Below the pieces are notes generated by a model, which saw nothing but the letters and a program-made list of their open reading frames with translations, was not told where the DNA came from and searched no databases. A DNA stretch of 64,000 bases. Source: an uncultured Granulosicoccus sp. Lineage in GTDB: Bacteria; Pseudomonadota; Gammaproteobacteria; Granulosicoccales; Granulosicoccaceae. The stretch spans positions 186,001 through 250,000 of the forward strand of contig CANMQI010000009.1 in the NCBI GenBank assembly GCA_947499955.1, given 5' to 3'. Of this stretch, positions 39,659 through 48,830 are shown piece after piece (within the stretch, counting starts at the first letter, position 1; every line of letters starts with the position of its first letter). A program made the translations under genes and the position numbers.

Positions 39659-40012
39659 ATGGCAAGACCTACCGACATCAAGCTGCATCAGAAGAGCAGG
39701 GTACTCGAGTTGCATTTCGACGATGGCTTCGAATGCAATCTCCCCTGCGAATATCTACGAGTGCATTCCCCTTCAGCCGAAGTGCAGGGACATGGGCCGG
39801 GGCAGGAAGTGCTGCAGCACGGCAAGCAGGATGTCGGTATTTCGGCGCTGACGCCCAGCGGCAACTACGCGCTGAAGATCCATTTCGATGACGGGCACGA
39901 CTCGGGCCTGTTCACCTGGGACTATCTGCACGGACTGGGCAAGCACTATGAGGAAAACTGGCAACGGTATCTGGACCGACTGGAAGCTGCCGGGAAGACT
40001 CGCAAAGCCTGA
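39659..40012 (+). CDS. DUF971 family protein
   Basis: 117-residue small protein of the DUF971 family, related to the N-terminal domain of gamma-butyrobetaine hydroxylase. Visible pattern: LELHFDDGFECNLPCEYLRV, SPSAEVQGHG, and IHFDDGHDSGLFTWDYLHGL. It is commonly found between hslU and ubiE in gammaproteobacteria, as here. Its role is not established; a link to iron-sulfur or metal handling has been proposed for relatives. It starts 24 bases after hslU. Confidence 0.9.
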   Translation: MARPTDIKLHQKSRVLELHFDDGFECNLPCEYLRVHSPSAEVQGHGPGQEVLQHGKQDVGISALTPSGNYALKIHFDDGHDSGLFTWDYLHGLGKHYEENWQRYLDRLEAAGKTRKA

Positions 40013-40127
40013 AGACAGGTCCGGCGAGACGCCTGACCCGTATTCAGATACAACACGAACAAACAATGGCTGAATAGCCGGACATACCAGCCGTTGTGCT
40101 GGTCTTTCAGGACAGGGTGGGCAGGAC

Positions 40128-40874
40128 GTGAGCGACAACAAGACACATTTCGGCTATCAGACAGTGGAGGCAGAAGCCAAGGCGGGCATGGTCGGACAAG
40201 TCTTCGATTCGGTTGCTGCCAAGTACGATGTCATGAACGATCTCATGTCCTTTGGCGTCCATCGCATCTGGAAGCGCTTCACCATCGATCAGTCCGGTGT
40301 GCGGCCGGGTCAGAGTGTTCTGGATATTGCCGGTGGTACCGGCGATCTGGCAGGCAAGTTTTCCCGCCGGGTCGGCAAGGACGGCCTGGTGGTGCTGGCG
40401 GACATCAATGCATCCATGCTCACCGTCGGTCGAGACAAGCTGATGGATGATGGCGTCGTCGGCAATATCGAATACACCCAGGCCAATGCCGAGTGCCTGC
40501 CGTTCGAAGACGATACCTTTGATTGCATCACCATCGCATTCGGTCTGCGCAATGTCACAGACAAGGACAAGGCGCTGGTCTCCATGAACCGCGTCCTCAA
40601 ACCCGGTGGCAGGCTGCTGATACTGGAGTTTTCCAAACCCGTGCTGCCGCTGCTGAGCAAGGCCTATGACGCCTACTCCTTTTCGGCCTTGCCGCTCATG
40701 GGCAAGCTGGTGGCCAACGATGCTGACAGCTACCGCTATCTGGCGGAGTCGATCCGCATGCATCCGGATCAGGAAACACTCAAATCCATGATGGATGATG
40801 CCGGCTTCGGCATGACGAGTTATCACAACCTGACGGGTGGCGTTGTTGCTCTGCACAAGGGCTTCAAGTTGTAG
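40128..40874 (+). CDS. ubiE: Ubiquinone/menaquinone C-methyltransferase
   Basis: SAM-dependent C-methyltransferase of ubiquinone (and menaquinone) synthesis. 248 residues from a GTG. SAM motif I is [15 protein letters not shown]. Further family blocks: [33 protein letters not shown] and [15 protein letters not shown]. It is followed 52 bases later by ubiJ and then ubiB, the usual ubiquinone block. Confidence 0.98.
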   Translation: MSDNKTHFGYQTVEAEAKAGMVGQVFDSVAAKYDVMNDLMSFGVHRIWKRFTIDQSGVRPGQSVLDIAGGTGDLAGKFSRRVGKDGLVVLADINASMLTVGRDKLMDDGVVGNIEYTQANAECLPFEDDTFDCITIAFGLRNVTDKDKALVSMNRVLKPGGRLLILEFSKPVLPLLSKAYDAYSFSALPLMGKLVANDADSYRYLAESIRMHPDQETLKSMMDDAGFGMTSYHNLTGGVVALHKGFKL

Positions 40875-40926
40875 ACAGCCGCGTTTCCGACACCTTCCAC
40901 GATACCTGCACCAGACGCATCAGAGC

Positions 40927-41625
40927 ATGTCACTGCCAACACCGCTGAATGTCGCCATCGAACGAGCCATTGAGGCGTTGCTGGTACTCGATCCCGAAAC
41001 ACGTGCCAGACTGTCGCGTATCGACGGCAAGCTGATTCGCATTCGCATTCGCATTCGCATTCGCGTCACAGCACCGACCGTGTCTCTGGCTCTGTCGATC
41101 GTCGATGGCAAGGTCCATGTCGTGGGTAATGCCGATGACACTGCCGATACCACGATCACCGGTAGCGCCAGTGCACTTCGTTCGCTGACTGCCGGGAATG
41201 ACGCCTTGTACCGAGGTGACGTCAGCATTGAAGGAGATCTGCATATCGGCCAGCAACTCAGGGAAATTCTCGCCGGGCTGGATCCTGATTGGGAAGAATT
41301 CATCGCCCCGGTGCTGGGTGATGCGCTGACACACAGACTCGGGACCATTGGACGGCAGTTCGGTGACTGGCTCAGCAGAACACGATCGTCCCTGCAGCAG
41401 AACAGCCGTGATTATCTGCAGGAAGAGGCTGAATTACTGGCCCCCGAATCGCAAGTGCGGCACTTCTGTTCCGAGGTAGACGAAGTGCGAGCCGCTGCAG
41501 ATCGATTGGAAGCACGGGTTCGACAGGTCGAGCGACAACGCTCGGGCAGGCAGGCAGGTGCGTCCGGTGCTGAGCCTGCTGGAGGTTCGGCCGGGACGTC
41601 CGGAACGCCCGGGACGAGTGCATGA
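40927..41625 (+). CDS. ubiJ: Ubiquinone biosynthesis accessory factor UbiJ
   Basis: SCP2-domain protein that binds lipid intermediates and, with UbiK, organises the soluble ubiquinone complex. 232 residues. The SCP2 domain covers about 15-120, with VEGDLHIG-like block DVSIEGDLHIGQQLREIL. A coiled-coil region (EVDEVRAAADRLEARVRQVE) follows, then a Gly/Ser/Ala/Pro-rich tail. A hexanucleotide repeat near the start encodes (Ile-Arg)5. The stop overlaps ubiB by four bases. Confidence 0.92.
   Translation: MSLPTPLNVAIERAIEALLVLDPETRARLSRIDGKLIRIRIRIRIRVTAPTVSLALSIVDGKVHVVGNADDTADTTITGSASALRSLTAGNDALYRGDVSIEGDLHIGQQLREILAGLDPDWEEFIAPVLGDALTHRLGTIGRQFGDWLSRTRSSLQQNSRDYLQEEAELLAPESQVRHFCSEVDEVRAAADRLEARVRQVERQRSGRQAGASGAEPAGGSAGTSGTPGTSA
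41035..41064 (+). repeat. Hexanucleotide microsatellite in ubiJ, five copies of attcgc
   Basis: Five exact consecutive copies of attcgc encode five Ile-Arg pairs near residue 37 of UbiJ. Copy-number changes would stay in frame. Confidence 0.95.
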
Positions 41626-43292
41626 TGATGAGAATCGCCCGACTGGCGCGTATCCAGCACGTGATGGTCAAGTACGCGCTGGAAGAGCTGTTTCTGGAGA
41701 ATACGTCAGCGCACAATCTGCGTCATCTGTTCCTGTTGTCACCGACGCGCTGGATGAACAGCGAGACCCGCGCCCTGCCGCGTGGCATGCGAATTCGTCT
41801 GGCACTGGAAGAGCTGGGGCCGGTTTTCGTCAAGCTGGGTCAGGTACTGTCGACACGGCGCGATCTGCTGCCCGATGACATCGGTGACGAACTGACCTTC
41901 CTGCAAGACAACGTCAAACCCTTTGCCAGCGAACTGGCCAGAGCCGAGATCGAACGCGCGCTCAACGAGAAGATCGAAGTGCTGTTCAAGAGCTTCGAGG
42001 ACAAACCGATTGCCTCGGCCTCGGTAGCACAGGTCCATGGCGCGGTCATGCACGATGGCAGCGAGGTGGTGGTCAAGGTTTTGCGACCGGGAATCAGTGA
42101 GACCATCCGTCGTGATGTCAGTCTGATGTATCTGCTGGCCGACATGGCAGCGAAGATCTTGCGCGACGGCAAGCGTCTGCGGCCGCGTGAAGTGGTTGCC
42201 GAGTATGACAAGACCATCCACGACGAGCTGGATCTGGTGGCGGAGGCCACCAATGCCGTGGTGCTGCGCAACAACTTCAAGGATTCGGATACGTTGTATA
42301 TCCCCGAGATCTACTGGGAGTACACACGCAGTTCGGTCATGGTGCAGGAGCGCATCAGTGGCATACCCATTCGCGACATCAAGGCGATGGAAGAGCTCGG
42401 CATGGACATGAAGAAGCTGGCCGAGCACGGGGTGGAGATCTTCTACACCCAGGTGTTCGATCACAACTTCTTTCATGCGGACATGCATCCGGGCAACATC
42501 TTCGTATCGCGCGAGCACCCGGAACACCCGCAATACATTGCCGTCGACTTCGGCATCGTTGGCTCCCTGACCGATGAGGATCAACGGTATATGGGGGAGA
42601 ATCTGCTGGCCTTCTTCCAGCGTGACTATCGCCGGGTGGCACAGCTGCATATCGATTCCGGCTGGGTACCTCGTGATACCCGTGTCAGTGAGCTGGAGGC
42701 AGGTGTACGCGCCGTGTGCGAACCCATATTCGAAAAGCCACTGGCCGAGATATCGCTGGGTGATGTGCTGCTGCAGTTGTTCAATATCGCGCGTCGCTTC
42801 GATATGGAAGTGCAGCCGCAGCTGGTACTGCTGCAGAAAACCCTGCTGAATATCGAAGGCCTGGGCAGGCAGTTGTATCCCGACCTGGACCTGTGGGCTA
42901 CCGGCAAACCCTTCCTGAAACGCTGGGTGGTCAAACGCAACAACCCGCAGACCATCCTGCGCCGCTTTGTGGATCAGGCGCCGCATCTGCTGAAGGTGAT
43001 GCCCGAGTTGCCGATGATGGTGCACGACTACGTCGACTTGCAGAATCAGGTTCTGCGCAACGAACTGGCAGCGGGTGGAGACAAACGCTTTCCCCGGGCC
43101 AGTAGGCGCAATAATGCAGAGCAACCGGGCAAGAGTCTGGGCTACAGCATTACGGGGGCCGCCATCCTCTTGTCAGCCGCCTTGCTGGGTAGTGCCAATG
43201 TGATGAGTGGATCGGATAGCACGCCCTGGTGGGTGTTTCTGACGGCACTGGTCGGAGTGTCATTTCTGATTGCGGGGCTGCGGCGACGCTGA
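41622..43292 (+). CDS. ubiB: Ubiquinone biosynthesis protein kinase-like UbiB
   Basis: Membrane-bound atypical kinase/ATPase of the ABC1/COQ8 family, required for ubiquinone synthesis. 556 residues. KxGQ motif in VFVKLGQVLSTRRDLLP, catalytic region FFHADMHPGNIFV and VDFGIVGSL are present. Two C-terminal hydrophobic helices form the membrane anchor. Several start ATGs lie in tandem (ATGATGATG); the first overlaps the ubiJ stop. Confidence 0.97.
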   Translation: MMMRIARLARIQHVMVKYALEELFLENTSAHNLRHLFLLSPTRWMNSETRALPRGMRIRLALEELGPVFVKLGQVLSTRRDLLPDDIGDELTFLQDNVKPFASELARAEIERALNEKIEVLFKSFEDKPIASASVAQVHGAVMHDGSEVVVKVLRPGISETIRRDVSLMYLLADMAAKILRDGKRLRPREVVAEYDKTIHDELDLVAEATNAVVLRNNFKDSDTLYIPEIYWEYTRSSVMVQERISGIPIRDIKAMEELGMDMKKLAEHGVEIFYTQVFDHNFFHADMHPGNIFVSREHPEHPQYIAVDFGIVGSLTDEDQRYMGENLLAFFQRDYRRVAQLHIDSGWVPRDTRVSELEAGVRAVCEPIFEKPLAEISLGDVLLQLFNIARRFDMEVQPQLVLLQKTLLNIEGLGRQLYPDLDLWATGKPFLKRWVVKRNNPQTILRRFVDQAPHLLKVMPELPMMVHDYVDLQNQVLRNELAAGGDKRFPRASRRNNAEQPGKSLGYSITGAAILLSAALLGSANVMSGSDSTPWWVFLTALVGVSFLIAGLRRR

Positions 43293-43401
43293 TTATCAGT
43301 ACCTGTCCACAATTCAGGACAAGGGCGTCATGGGTGGCAATAGTCTGGCAGCATGTTTGCTGTCTCATCTGCACGACTAACCGCCGATCAGTGATAGACG
43401 C

Positions 43402-43713
43402 ATGCAGCAACCTCAGCTTGACCCGTTGTGGGACGAAGGTATCTCCTCATTTCTCTATGGTGAGTACGAGAAACGTCAGCAGGCCCTGACCATTGATGAT
43501 CTTCAGATCTTTGCCAATGAAAATGCCGTCCGCATCGGCGATATTCTGGAAACGCTGTTTCTGATGGCGATCTACGGCGAGTGGGTGTATGCCGACGCCG
43601 AAGGCAAGGAGCGGCAACTGGACGAAGAGGCGCTCAACGAGCTGTATGCCAAGGGTCGACTGCGGTCTGAGGATCTGGCCGCCTTTGATGGCGTCTGGCT
43701 GCCGATTTCATGA
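43402..43713 (+). CDS. Hypothetical protein
   Basis: 103-residue acidic protein, not recognised. It starts MQQPQLDPLWDEGISSFLYG and has no signal peptide; FLMAIYGEWVY is a short hydrophobic stretch. It follows ubiB on the same strand after 109 bases. Codon use and acidic, non-repetitive composition support real coding. It ends just before a hairpin that may terminate both this gene and the convergent carbonic anhydrase. Confidence 0.7.
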   Translation: MQQPQLDPLWDEGISSFLYGEYEKRQQALTIDDLQIFANENAVRIGDILETLFLMAIYGEWVYADAEGKERQLDEEALNELYAKGRLRSEDLAAFDGVWLPIS

Positions 43714-43717
43714 AAGC

Positions 43718-43747
43718 GGCGGAAGGCAGCTACGGCCGTCTTCCGCC
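43718..43747. terminator. Hairpin between convergent genes
   Basis: GGCGGAAG and CTTCCGCC are 8-base arms around a 14-base loop, between the stops of the hypothetical gene and the carbonic anhydrase gene. It is well placed for a bidirectional terminator, but there is no clear T-run. Confidence 0.5.
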
Positions 43748-43753
43748 ACTTGA

Positions 43754-44404
43754 TCAGTGTTCGATAACGGGCATCTGATCCCCGCCATCGTCATCAGTAA
43801 AGAAATCGACCTTGCCGGTTTGCAGTGAATACTCGGCACCGACGATTTGCAGACCGTCATTGGCGACCAGGTTCTCCAGAATCTGCGAACCGTGTTTCAG
43901 GTGAGCCACGGAGGCACGGATATTGGCGCGGGTAGCCAGTTGTATCAGGCGCTCTTCATCATTCTCCAGTCCGGCTTCCAGCAATGTCTGTACGGAGGGC
44001 TGGATGCGGTTGACGATGGACTGCAGATTGGGTGAACGATTGGCTGAAGGTTGCTTGAGTTCACTGATGGTCGCCTGAATGGCGCCGCACAGCGTGTGGC
44101 CCAGCACGACCACGAGACGGGCGCGGTGCTGTACAGCCGAGAATTCGACGCTGCCCAGCAGTGAGGGGGCAACGATATTGCCGGCGACACGAATCACGAA
44201 CAGGTCTCCCAGACCCTGGTTGAAAATGATTTCGGCCGGAACTCGGGAATCGGAACACCCCAGGATGATGGCGAACGGTGTCTGGGATTCGATCAGGTTG
44301 GCACGACGGCTCTGGTTGGTCAGGTCCGTCAGATCGTGTTTGTCTGCGACGAACCGGTCATTACCGGTTTTGAGTCGTTTCAGGGCTTCATCTGCAGATA
44401 TCAT
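43754..44404 (-). CDS. Beta-class carbonic anhydrase
   Basis: Zinc enzyme interconverting CO2 and bicarbonate. 216 residues. The zinc ligands are visible: Cys50 in CSDSRVP with Asp52 and Arg54, and His103/Cys106 in LGHTLCGAI. The C-terminus is acidic (DDDGGDQMPVIEH). No signal peptide, so cytoplasmic. It is divergent from the MscS-like gene with a 204-base gap. Confidence 0.95.
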   Translation of the reverse strand: MISADEALKRLKTGNDRFVADKHDLTDLTNQSRRANLIESQTPFAIILGCSDSRVPAEIIFNQGLGDLFVIRVAGNIVAPSLLGSVEFSAVQHRARLVVVLGHTLCGAIQATISELKQPSANRSPNLQSIVNRIQPSVQTLLEAGLENDEERLIQLATRANIRASVAHLKHGSQILENLVANDGLQIVGAEYSLQTGKVDFFTDDDGGDQMPVIEH

Positions 44405-44608
44405 GTCGATTATCGTATCGGTATGGACGGGTCTGTTGAATCAGGCAGGAAATTTCCCTATTTCGTACATCAGTCCTGACAGCGGGTCGTTCTGCCGTTC
44501 TCGTGGCTATTCTGACTGTTTTTTTGTATCAGTAGTTCGACTAGCTGTATTTCCGCATATACGGCATGATCATGCCTGTCCGGTAGCCGCAGTACATTCA
44601 GGAATGAT

Positions 44609-45448
44609 ATGACCTACGCCGTTCTGCAGAACCTGTTGGCACACCGCGCTACCCTGACTATCGTGATCATTCTGGGCGCTCTGGTGCTGCGTGTGCTGGT
44701 CATCCGCAGAATCCGTCGCACCCGCACCATCCTCACGGTGTCCGAACATCGTGCCATGTCGACCGTACATGCCACGACAGTGATGGTTATCCTGATCACC
44801 ATACTTGTATTATGGCTGCCGCAGATCCAGGAATTCATCCTCTCGATCACGGCCATTGCCGTGGCTATCGTGATTGCCACCAAGGAGCTGTCCCTGTGTC
44901 TGCTGGGTGCCTTCGTGATTCGTACCAGCCGCGCCTTTGCCATCGGTGACTGGATATCGATGGGCAGCCATTTCGGGGAGGTCATCGAGCGCAATTTCAT
45001 GACCACCACCATTCAGGAAATCGAGCGTCGCGGTTACACCTACACCGGCCGTACCGCCGTGTTGCCAAACAGTCTGTTTCTGACCAATACCGTCATCAAT
45101 CAGAATTTCCTGCGTCGCTACCAGTTTCACAGCTTCGAGATTACCATCGAGCCTGATGCCTTTCCGATCGATGCCGAGGACAAGCTGCAGGCACGCATCG
45201 AGGCCATTACCGAGCACTTCATCGAAACCGCCCAGCGTTACAACAAGATGCTGGAACAGCGCACCGGTATCGACATACCTGACGCACGGCCGACGGTGGA
45301 ATTCTCCACCAACGAGGCGGCCAAACTGGTGACGACTCTGTCAGTATTCTGTCCGACAGATGAAATCACGGCACTGGAGAAGGCAATGATGAAGGAGTTC
45401 TTCGAGTGGTATCGTGCCAACCGGGAATCGCGTGGGGCCAATGGCTGA
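44609..45448 (+). CDS. MscS-family mechanosensitive channel
   Basis: Membrane channel of the small-conductance mechanosensitive family. 279 residues; three hydrophobic segments at about 12-32, 50-75 and 80-100. The beta-domain follows with IGDWISMGSHFGEVIERNF and YTGRTAVLPNSLFLTNTVIN, close to the MscS-domain pattern (AVLPNS). AGGA five bases before the ATG supports the start. The end overlaps the next gene by 8 bases. Its solute range is unknown. Confidence 0.88.
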   Translation: MTYAVLQNLLAHRATLTIVIILGALVLRVLVIRRIRRTRTILTVSEHRAMSTVHATTVMVILITILVLWLPQIQEFILSITAIAVAIVIATKELSLCLLGAFVIRTSRAFAIGDWISMGSHFGEVIERNFMTTTIQEIERRGYTYTGRTAVLPNSLFLTNTVINQNFLRRYQFHSFEITIEPDAFPIDAEDKLQARIEAITEHFIETAQRYNKMLEQRTGIDIPDARPTVEFSTNEAAKLVTTLSVFCPTDEITALEKAMMKEFFEWYRANRESRGANG

Positions 45449-46436
45449 TCCGAGCAATACCGACATCGATCCGCTGATTCATGGATTCCGCGTCGATGCA
45501 CATGGGCGCGCCAGGGAACTGGACTGGGAAACGCTGCAGCACCTGGAGGTCGACAAGCCGGGGCAGTGGTGCTGGATTCATCTGAACCGGCGTTCAGCGG
45601 GTACCGAACACTGGTTGCGAACGGTGGCCAAGGTAGACGGTCAGGTGCTGGCAGCCTTGCTGCAGGACGACACTCGGCCGCGCATTGTCAGCCATGAGCA
45701 TGGTTACCTGCTGAACCTGCGCGGTGTGAACCTCAACCCCGGTGCCGATCCGGAGGACATGATTTCCCTGCGCCTCTGGGCCACCGGGCGTTTTGTCATC
45801 AGCACCCGTGCCACCCGCATTCTGGCCGCCGAAGATGTGCGCGACATGTTGCGCGGCGGGGCGGCGGTGCATTCCAGCGGCGCGCTGATCGCGGCGATCA
45901 GTCGGCAGCTGGTATCGCGCATGAGTTCGGTCATCGCCGAACTGGATGACAAGGTGGACGAGCTGGAAGAGCAGCTGCTGCAGACCTCTTCCTCGTCCTC
46001 GCGCACCAGTATCAGTGCCTTTCGGCGCATGGTGCTGACGCTACGACGTTACATGGCACCCCAGCGCGAAGCCCTGGCGGGTTTCCTGCGGGACAGCGAA
46101 GACTTTCTGGTGGGGGATGATCGGCATTCCCTGCGAGACACTCAGGATACGCTGGTGCGACTGCTGGAAGATCTGGACATGATCCGTGAGCGCGCCCTGT
46201 TGCTGCAGGAGCAGCTGGTGGAGGAACGTGCCGAGGCGATGAATGACCGCCTGTTCGTCCTGTCGGTGATCTCGGCCGTGTTTCTGCCTCTGGGTTTCTT
46301 CACCGGCCTGTTCGGTGTCAATGTGGGGGGCATGCCCGGTGTCGACAGCCCCATGGCGTTCACGCTGTTGTGTCTGGCCATGCTTGGTTTTGCCGTGCTG
46401 GTTGTCTGGCTGTTCCGCCGCCTGAAGTGGATATAG
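45441..46436 (+). CDS. zntB: CorA-superfamily metal transporter, ZntB-like
   Basis: CorA-type transporter, 331 residues from ATG 45441. The N-terminal cytoplasmic alpha/beta domain is followed by a long helix and two C-terminal membrane helices. The signature loop reads GVNVGGMPG, close to the GVNIGG of ZntB rather than the GMN of CorA alone. ZntB mediates zinc movement across the inner membrane. It overlaps the MscS-like stop by 8 bases, suggesting a shared transcript. Confidence 0.85.
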   Translation: MADPSNTDIDPLIHGFRVDAHGRARELDWETLQHLEVDKPGQWCWIHLNRRSAGTEHWLRTVAKVDGQVLAALLQDDTRPRIVSHEHGYLLNLRGVNLNPGADPEDMISLRLWATGRFVISTRATRILAAEDVRDMLRGGAAVHSSGALIAAISRQLVSRMSSVIAELDDKVDELEEQLLQTSSSSSRTSISAFRRMVLTLRRYMAPQREALAGFLRDSEDFLVGDDRHSLRDTQDTLVRLLEDLDMIRERALLLQEQLVEERAEAMNDRLFVLSVISAVFLPLGFFTGLFGVNVGGMPGVDSPMAFTLLCLAMLGFAVLVVWLFRRLKWI

Positions 46437-46539
46437 AGGGCGATCGGGGAACCGGGTACTACTCAGCGAGAACGTCTCCAGTCAGTGAGTCGCCCGGCTG
46501 CCCTCCGTCAGCTGTCTGCGTAACCCTCGGGTGCAATGA

Positions 46540-46555
46540 CTGGATAAATACTCAG
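46540..46555 (+). promoter_or_regulatory. LexA (SOS) box upstream of uvrD
   Basis: CTGGATAAATACTCAG has the CTG-N10-CAG frame of the E. coli SOS box; 14 of 20 positions agree with the wider consensus. It lies 43 bases before uvrD, a gene that is SOS-regulated in E. coli. Confidence 0.65.
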
Positions 46556-46598
46556 CTGAATGGGTGCGTTCCCGGCTGCGCATTGCTACCATGCAGCG

Positions 46599-48770
46599 AT
46601 GGACGTATCAGACCTCATTGATTCACTGAACGACGCTCAGCGTCAGGCAGTCACCGCCCCTCCCGGGCATTTGCTGGTGCAGGCCGGTGCCGGCAGCGGC
46701 AAGACGCGCGTGCTGGTGCACCGCATCGCCTGGCTGAACCGGGTGGAAGGTGTCTCGCCGCACAGCATCATGGCAGTGACCTTCACCAACAAGGCGGCTC
46801 GCGAGATGCGCCTCCGGGTCGGACAGTTGCTGGGTCAGTCGGTCGGGCCGATGTGGATCGGCACCTTTCATGGCATTGCGCATCGGTTCCTGCGCACGCA
46901 CTGGAAGGAGGCGGATCTGCCCCAGGCCTTCCAGATTCTGGATTCCGACGATCAACTGCGTGTGGTCAAGCGAGTCGTGCGTACGCTGGAGCTGGATGAA
47001 ACCCATTTTCCCCCTCGCCAGGTGCAGTGGTTCATCAATGGCCACAAGGACGAAGGGCGTCGCCCGGCACATATCGATGACGAGAATGATCCGATCACGG
47101 CTCAGTACATCCGCGTCTACACCGCCTACGAAGTGGCCTGCAAGCGGGCGGGTGCGGTGGATTTTGCCGAACTGCTGCTGCGCTCTCTGGAAACCCTGCG
47201 CGACACGCCAGCCCTGCTGGCGCATTACCGCAAGCGTCTGCAGCATCTGCTGATCGACGAGTTTCAGGATACCAACGCCATCCAGTACGCCTGGATCCGC
47301 TTGCTGGCCGGTGATACCGGGCATGTGTTTGCGGTGGGTGACGACGATCAGTCCATCTATGCCTGGCGCGGCGCGCGTGTAGAGAACATTCTCAATTTCG
47401 ACAAGGATTTCGCGGGTGCGGACCTGGTGAGGCTGGAGCAGAACTACCGCTCCACCGGCACGATACTGAACGCTGCCAATGCGCTGATTGACAAGAACCA
47501 GGGGCGACTGGGCAAGAATCTATGGACCGCAGGTGCCGAAGGGGACCCCATCACCCTGTATAACGCCTACAACGAAACCGACGAAGCCCGTTTCATTGTC
47601 GAGACCATCGTCGACCATGTCTCCGGTGGCGGTCAGCGGCGTGACTGCGCCGTGTTGTATCGTTCCAATGCGCAGTCGCGCGTTGTCGAGGAGTATCTGA
47701 TGGCAGCCGGCGTGTCCTACCGCGTTTACGGTGGCCTGCGATTCTTCGAACGGGCGGAAATCAAGGACACACTGGCCTATCTGCGCCTGGCCACGCACAG
47801 CTATGACGATGTCTCGCTGGAACGCATCATCAACCAGCCAGCACGGGGAATCGGCGACAAGACCGTCGGCGATATTCGTACCGAGGCCCGCGCCCGCAGC
47901 ATACCCATGTGGCAGGCAGCGACCGATCTGGTACACGAAAAACGCCTCAGTGGACGCGCCAACACTGCTGTCGGCAAATTCCTGTCGTTGATCGAATCGA
48001 TACGTGAAGCCATTGACGAGCAGGCGCTTCCCCAGCAGGTCCAGACCGTCACCGAGCTCAGCGGTCTGCTGGAGCACTTCAAGAAGGACAGCAGCGACCG
48101 GGGCCAGAGCCGAGTGGAAAACGTCGAGGAACTGGCCAATGCGGCGCGCACCTATGTGCATCAGCAGGATGAAGACCCGGACATGAGTGCCGTGGACGAA
48201 TTTCTGGCGCACGCGGCGCTGGAAGCCGGAGAAGGTCAGGCTGAGGCAGATGACAATGCCGTGCAGCTGATGACTCTGCACTCGGCCAAGGGACTGGAAT
48301 TTCCGATCGTGTTCATGGCGGGTATGGAGCAGGGACTGTTCCCCCACCAGCGTTCGGCGGAAGACCCGCTGCGCATGGAGGAGGAGCGACGCCTGTGTTA
48401 TGTCGGGATCACCCGGGCTGAGCGCAAGTTGTACATGACCATGGCCGAACAGCGGCGCCTGCACGGTCGTGACCAGTACAACCCTCCCTCGAAATTCGTG
48501 ACCGAATTGCCCAATGCCCTGGTGGAGGAAATCCGACCACGCATGCAGATCAGCATGCCGGTTCACCGTCCGCAGCAATCCACCCGGTTTGTCGAAGAGG
48601 CCAACGATACGGGACTGAGCATTGGCCAGAACGTTCGCCATGGCAAGTTCGGCATTGGCGTGGTGCTGGATCAGGAAGGCCGCGGCAAACAGGCTCGTGT
48701 ACAGGTCAATTTCGAGGAGTATGGCAGCAAGTGGCTGGTGCTGGCCTATGCCAAGCTGGAACCGGCCTAG
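46599..48770 (+). CDS. uvrD: DNA helicase II
   Basis: Superfamily 1 3'-5' helicase used in nucleotide excision and mismatch repair. 723 residues from ATG 46599. The N-terminus MDVSDLIDSLNDAQRQAV matches E. coli UvrD closely. Walker A AGAGSGKT is at 29-36; DEFQDTN and the C-terminal YVGITRAERKLY motif are also present. The C-terminal ~50 residues form the tudor-like end (VRHGKFGIGVVLDQEGRG). A LexA-type box precedes the gene. Confidence 0.98.
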   Translation: MDVSDLIDSLNDAQRQAVTAPPGHLLVQAGAGSGKTRVLVHRIAWLNRVEGVSPHSIMAVTFTNKAAREMRLRVGQLLGQSVGPMWIGTFHGIAHRFLRTHWKEADLPQAFQILDSDDQLRVVKRVVRTLELDETHFPPRQVQWFINGHKDEGRRPAHIDDENDPITAQYIRVYTAYEVACKRAGAVDFAELLLRSLETLRDTPALLAHYRKRLQHLLIDEFQDTNAIQYAWIRLLAGDTGHVFAVGDDDQSIYAWRGARVENILNFDKDFAGADLVRLEQNYRSTGTILNAANALIDKNQGRLGKNLWTAGAEGDPITLYNAYNETDEARFIVETIVDHVSGGGQRRDCAVLYRSNAQSRVVEEYLMAAGVSYRVYGGLRFFERAEIKDTLAYLRLATHSYDDVSLERIINQPARGIGDKTVGDIRTEARARSIPMWQAATDLVHEKRLSGRANTAVGKFLSLIESIREAIDEQALPQQVQTVTELSGLLEHFKKDSSDRGQSRVENVEELANAARTYVHQQDEDPDMSAVDEFLAHAALEAGEGQAEADDNAVQLMTLHSAKGLEFPIVFMAGMEQGLFPHQRSAEDPLRMEEERRLCYVGITRAERKLYMTMAEQRRLHGRDQYNPPSKFVTELPNALVEEIRPRMQISMPVHRPQQSTRFVEEANDTGLSIGQNVRHGKFGIGVVLDQEGRGKQARVQVNFEEYGSKWLVLAYAKLEPA

Positions 48771-48830
48771 TGGCTCACTCGGGCAACCAAGGTGATACTC
48801 AGAGCCTGCATTCGCCCATCCGGGTATTCA

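Noticed and set aside
41739..43124. 461-codon minus-strand open frame across ubiB
   Set aside because: Antisense shadow of ubiB, with His/Gln-rich composition and no motifs.
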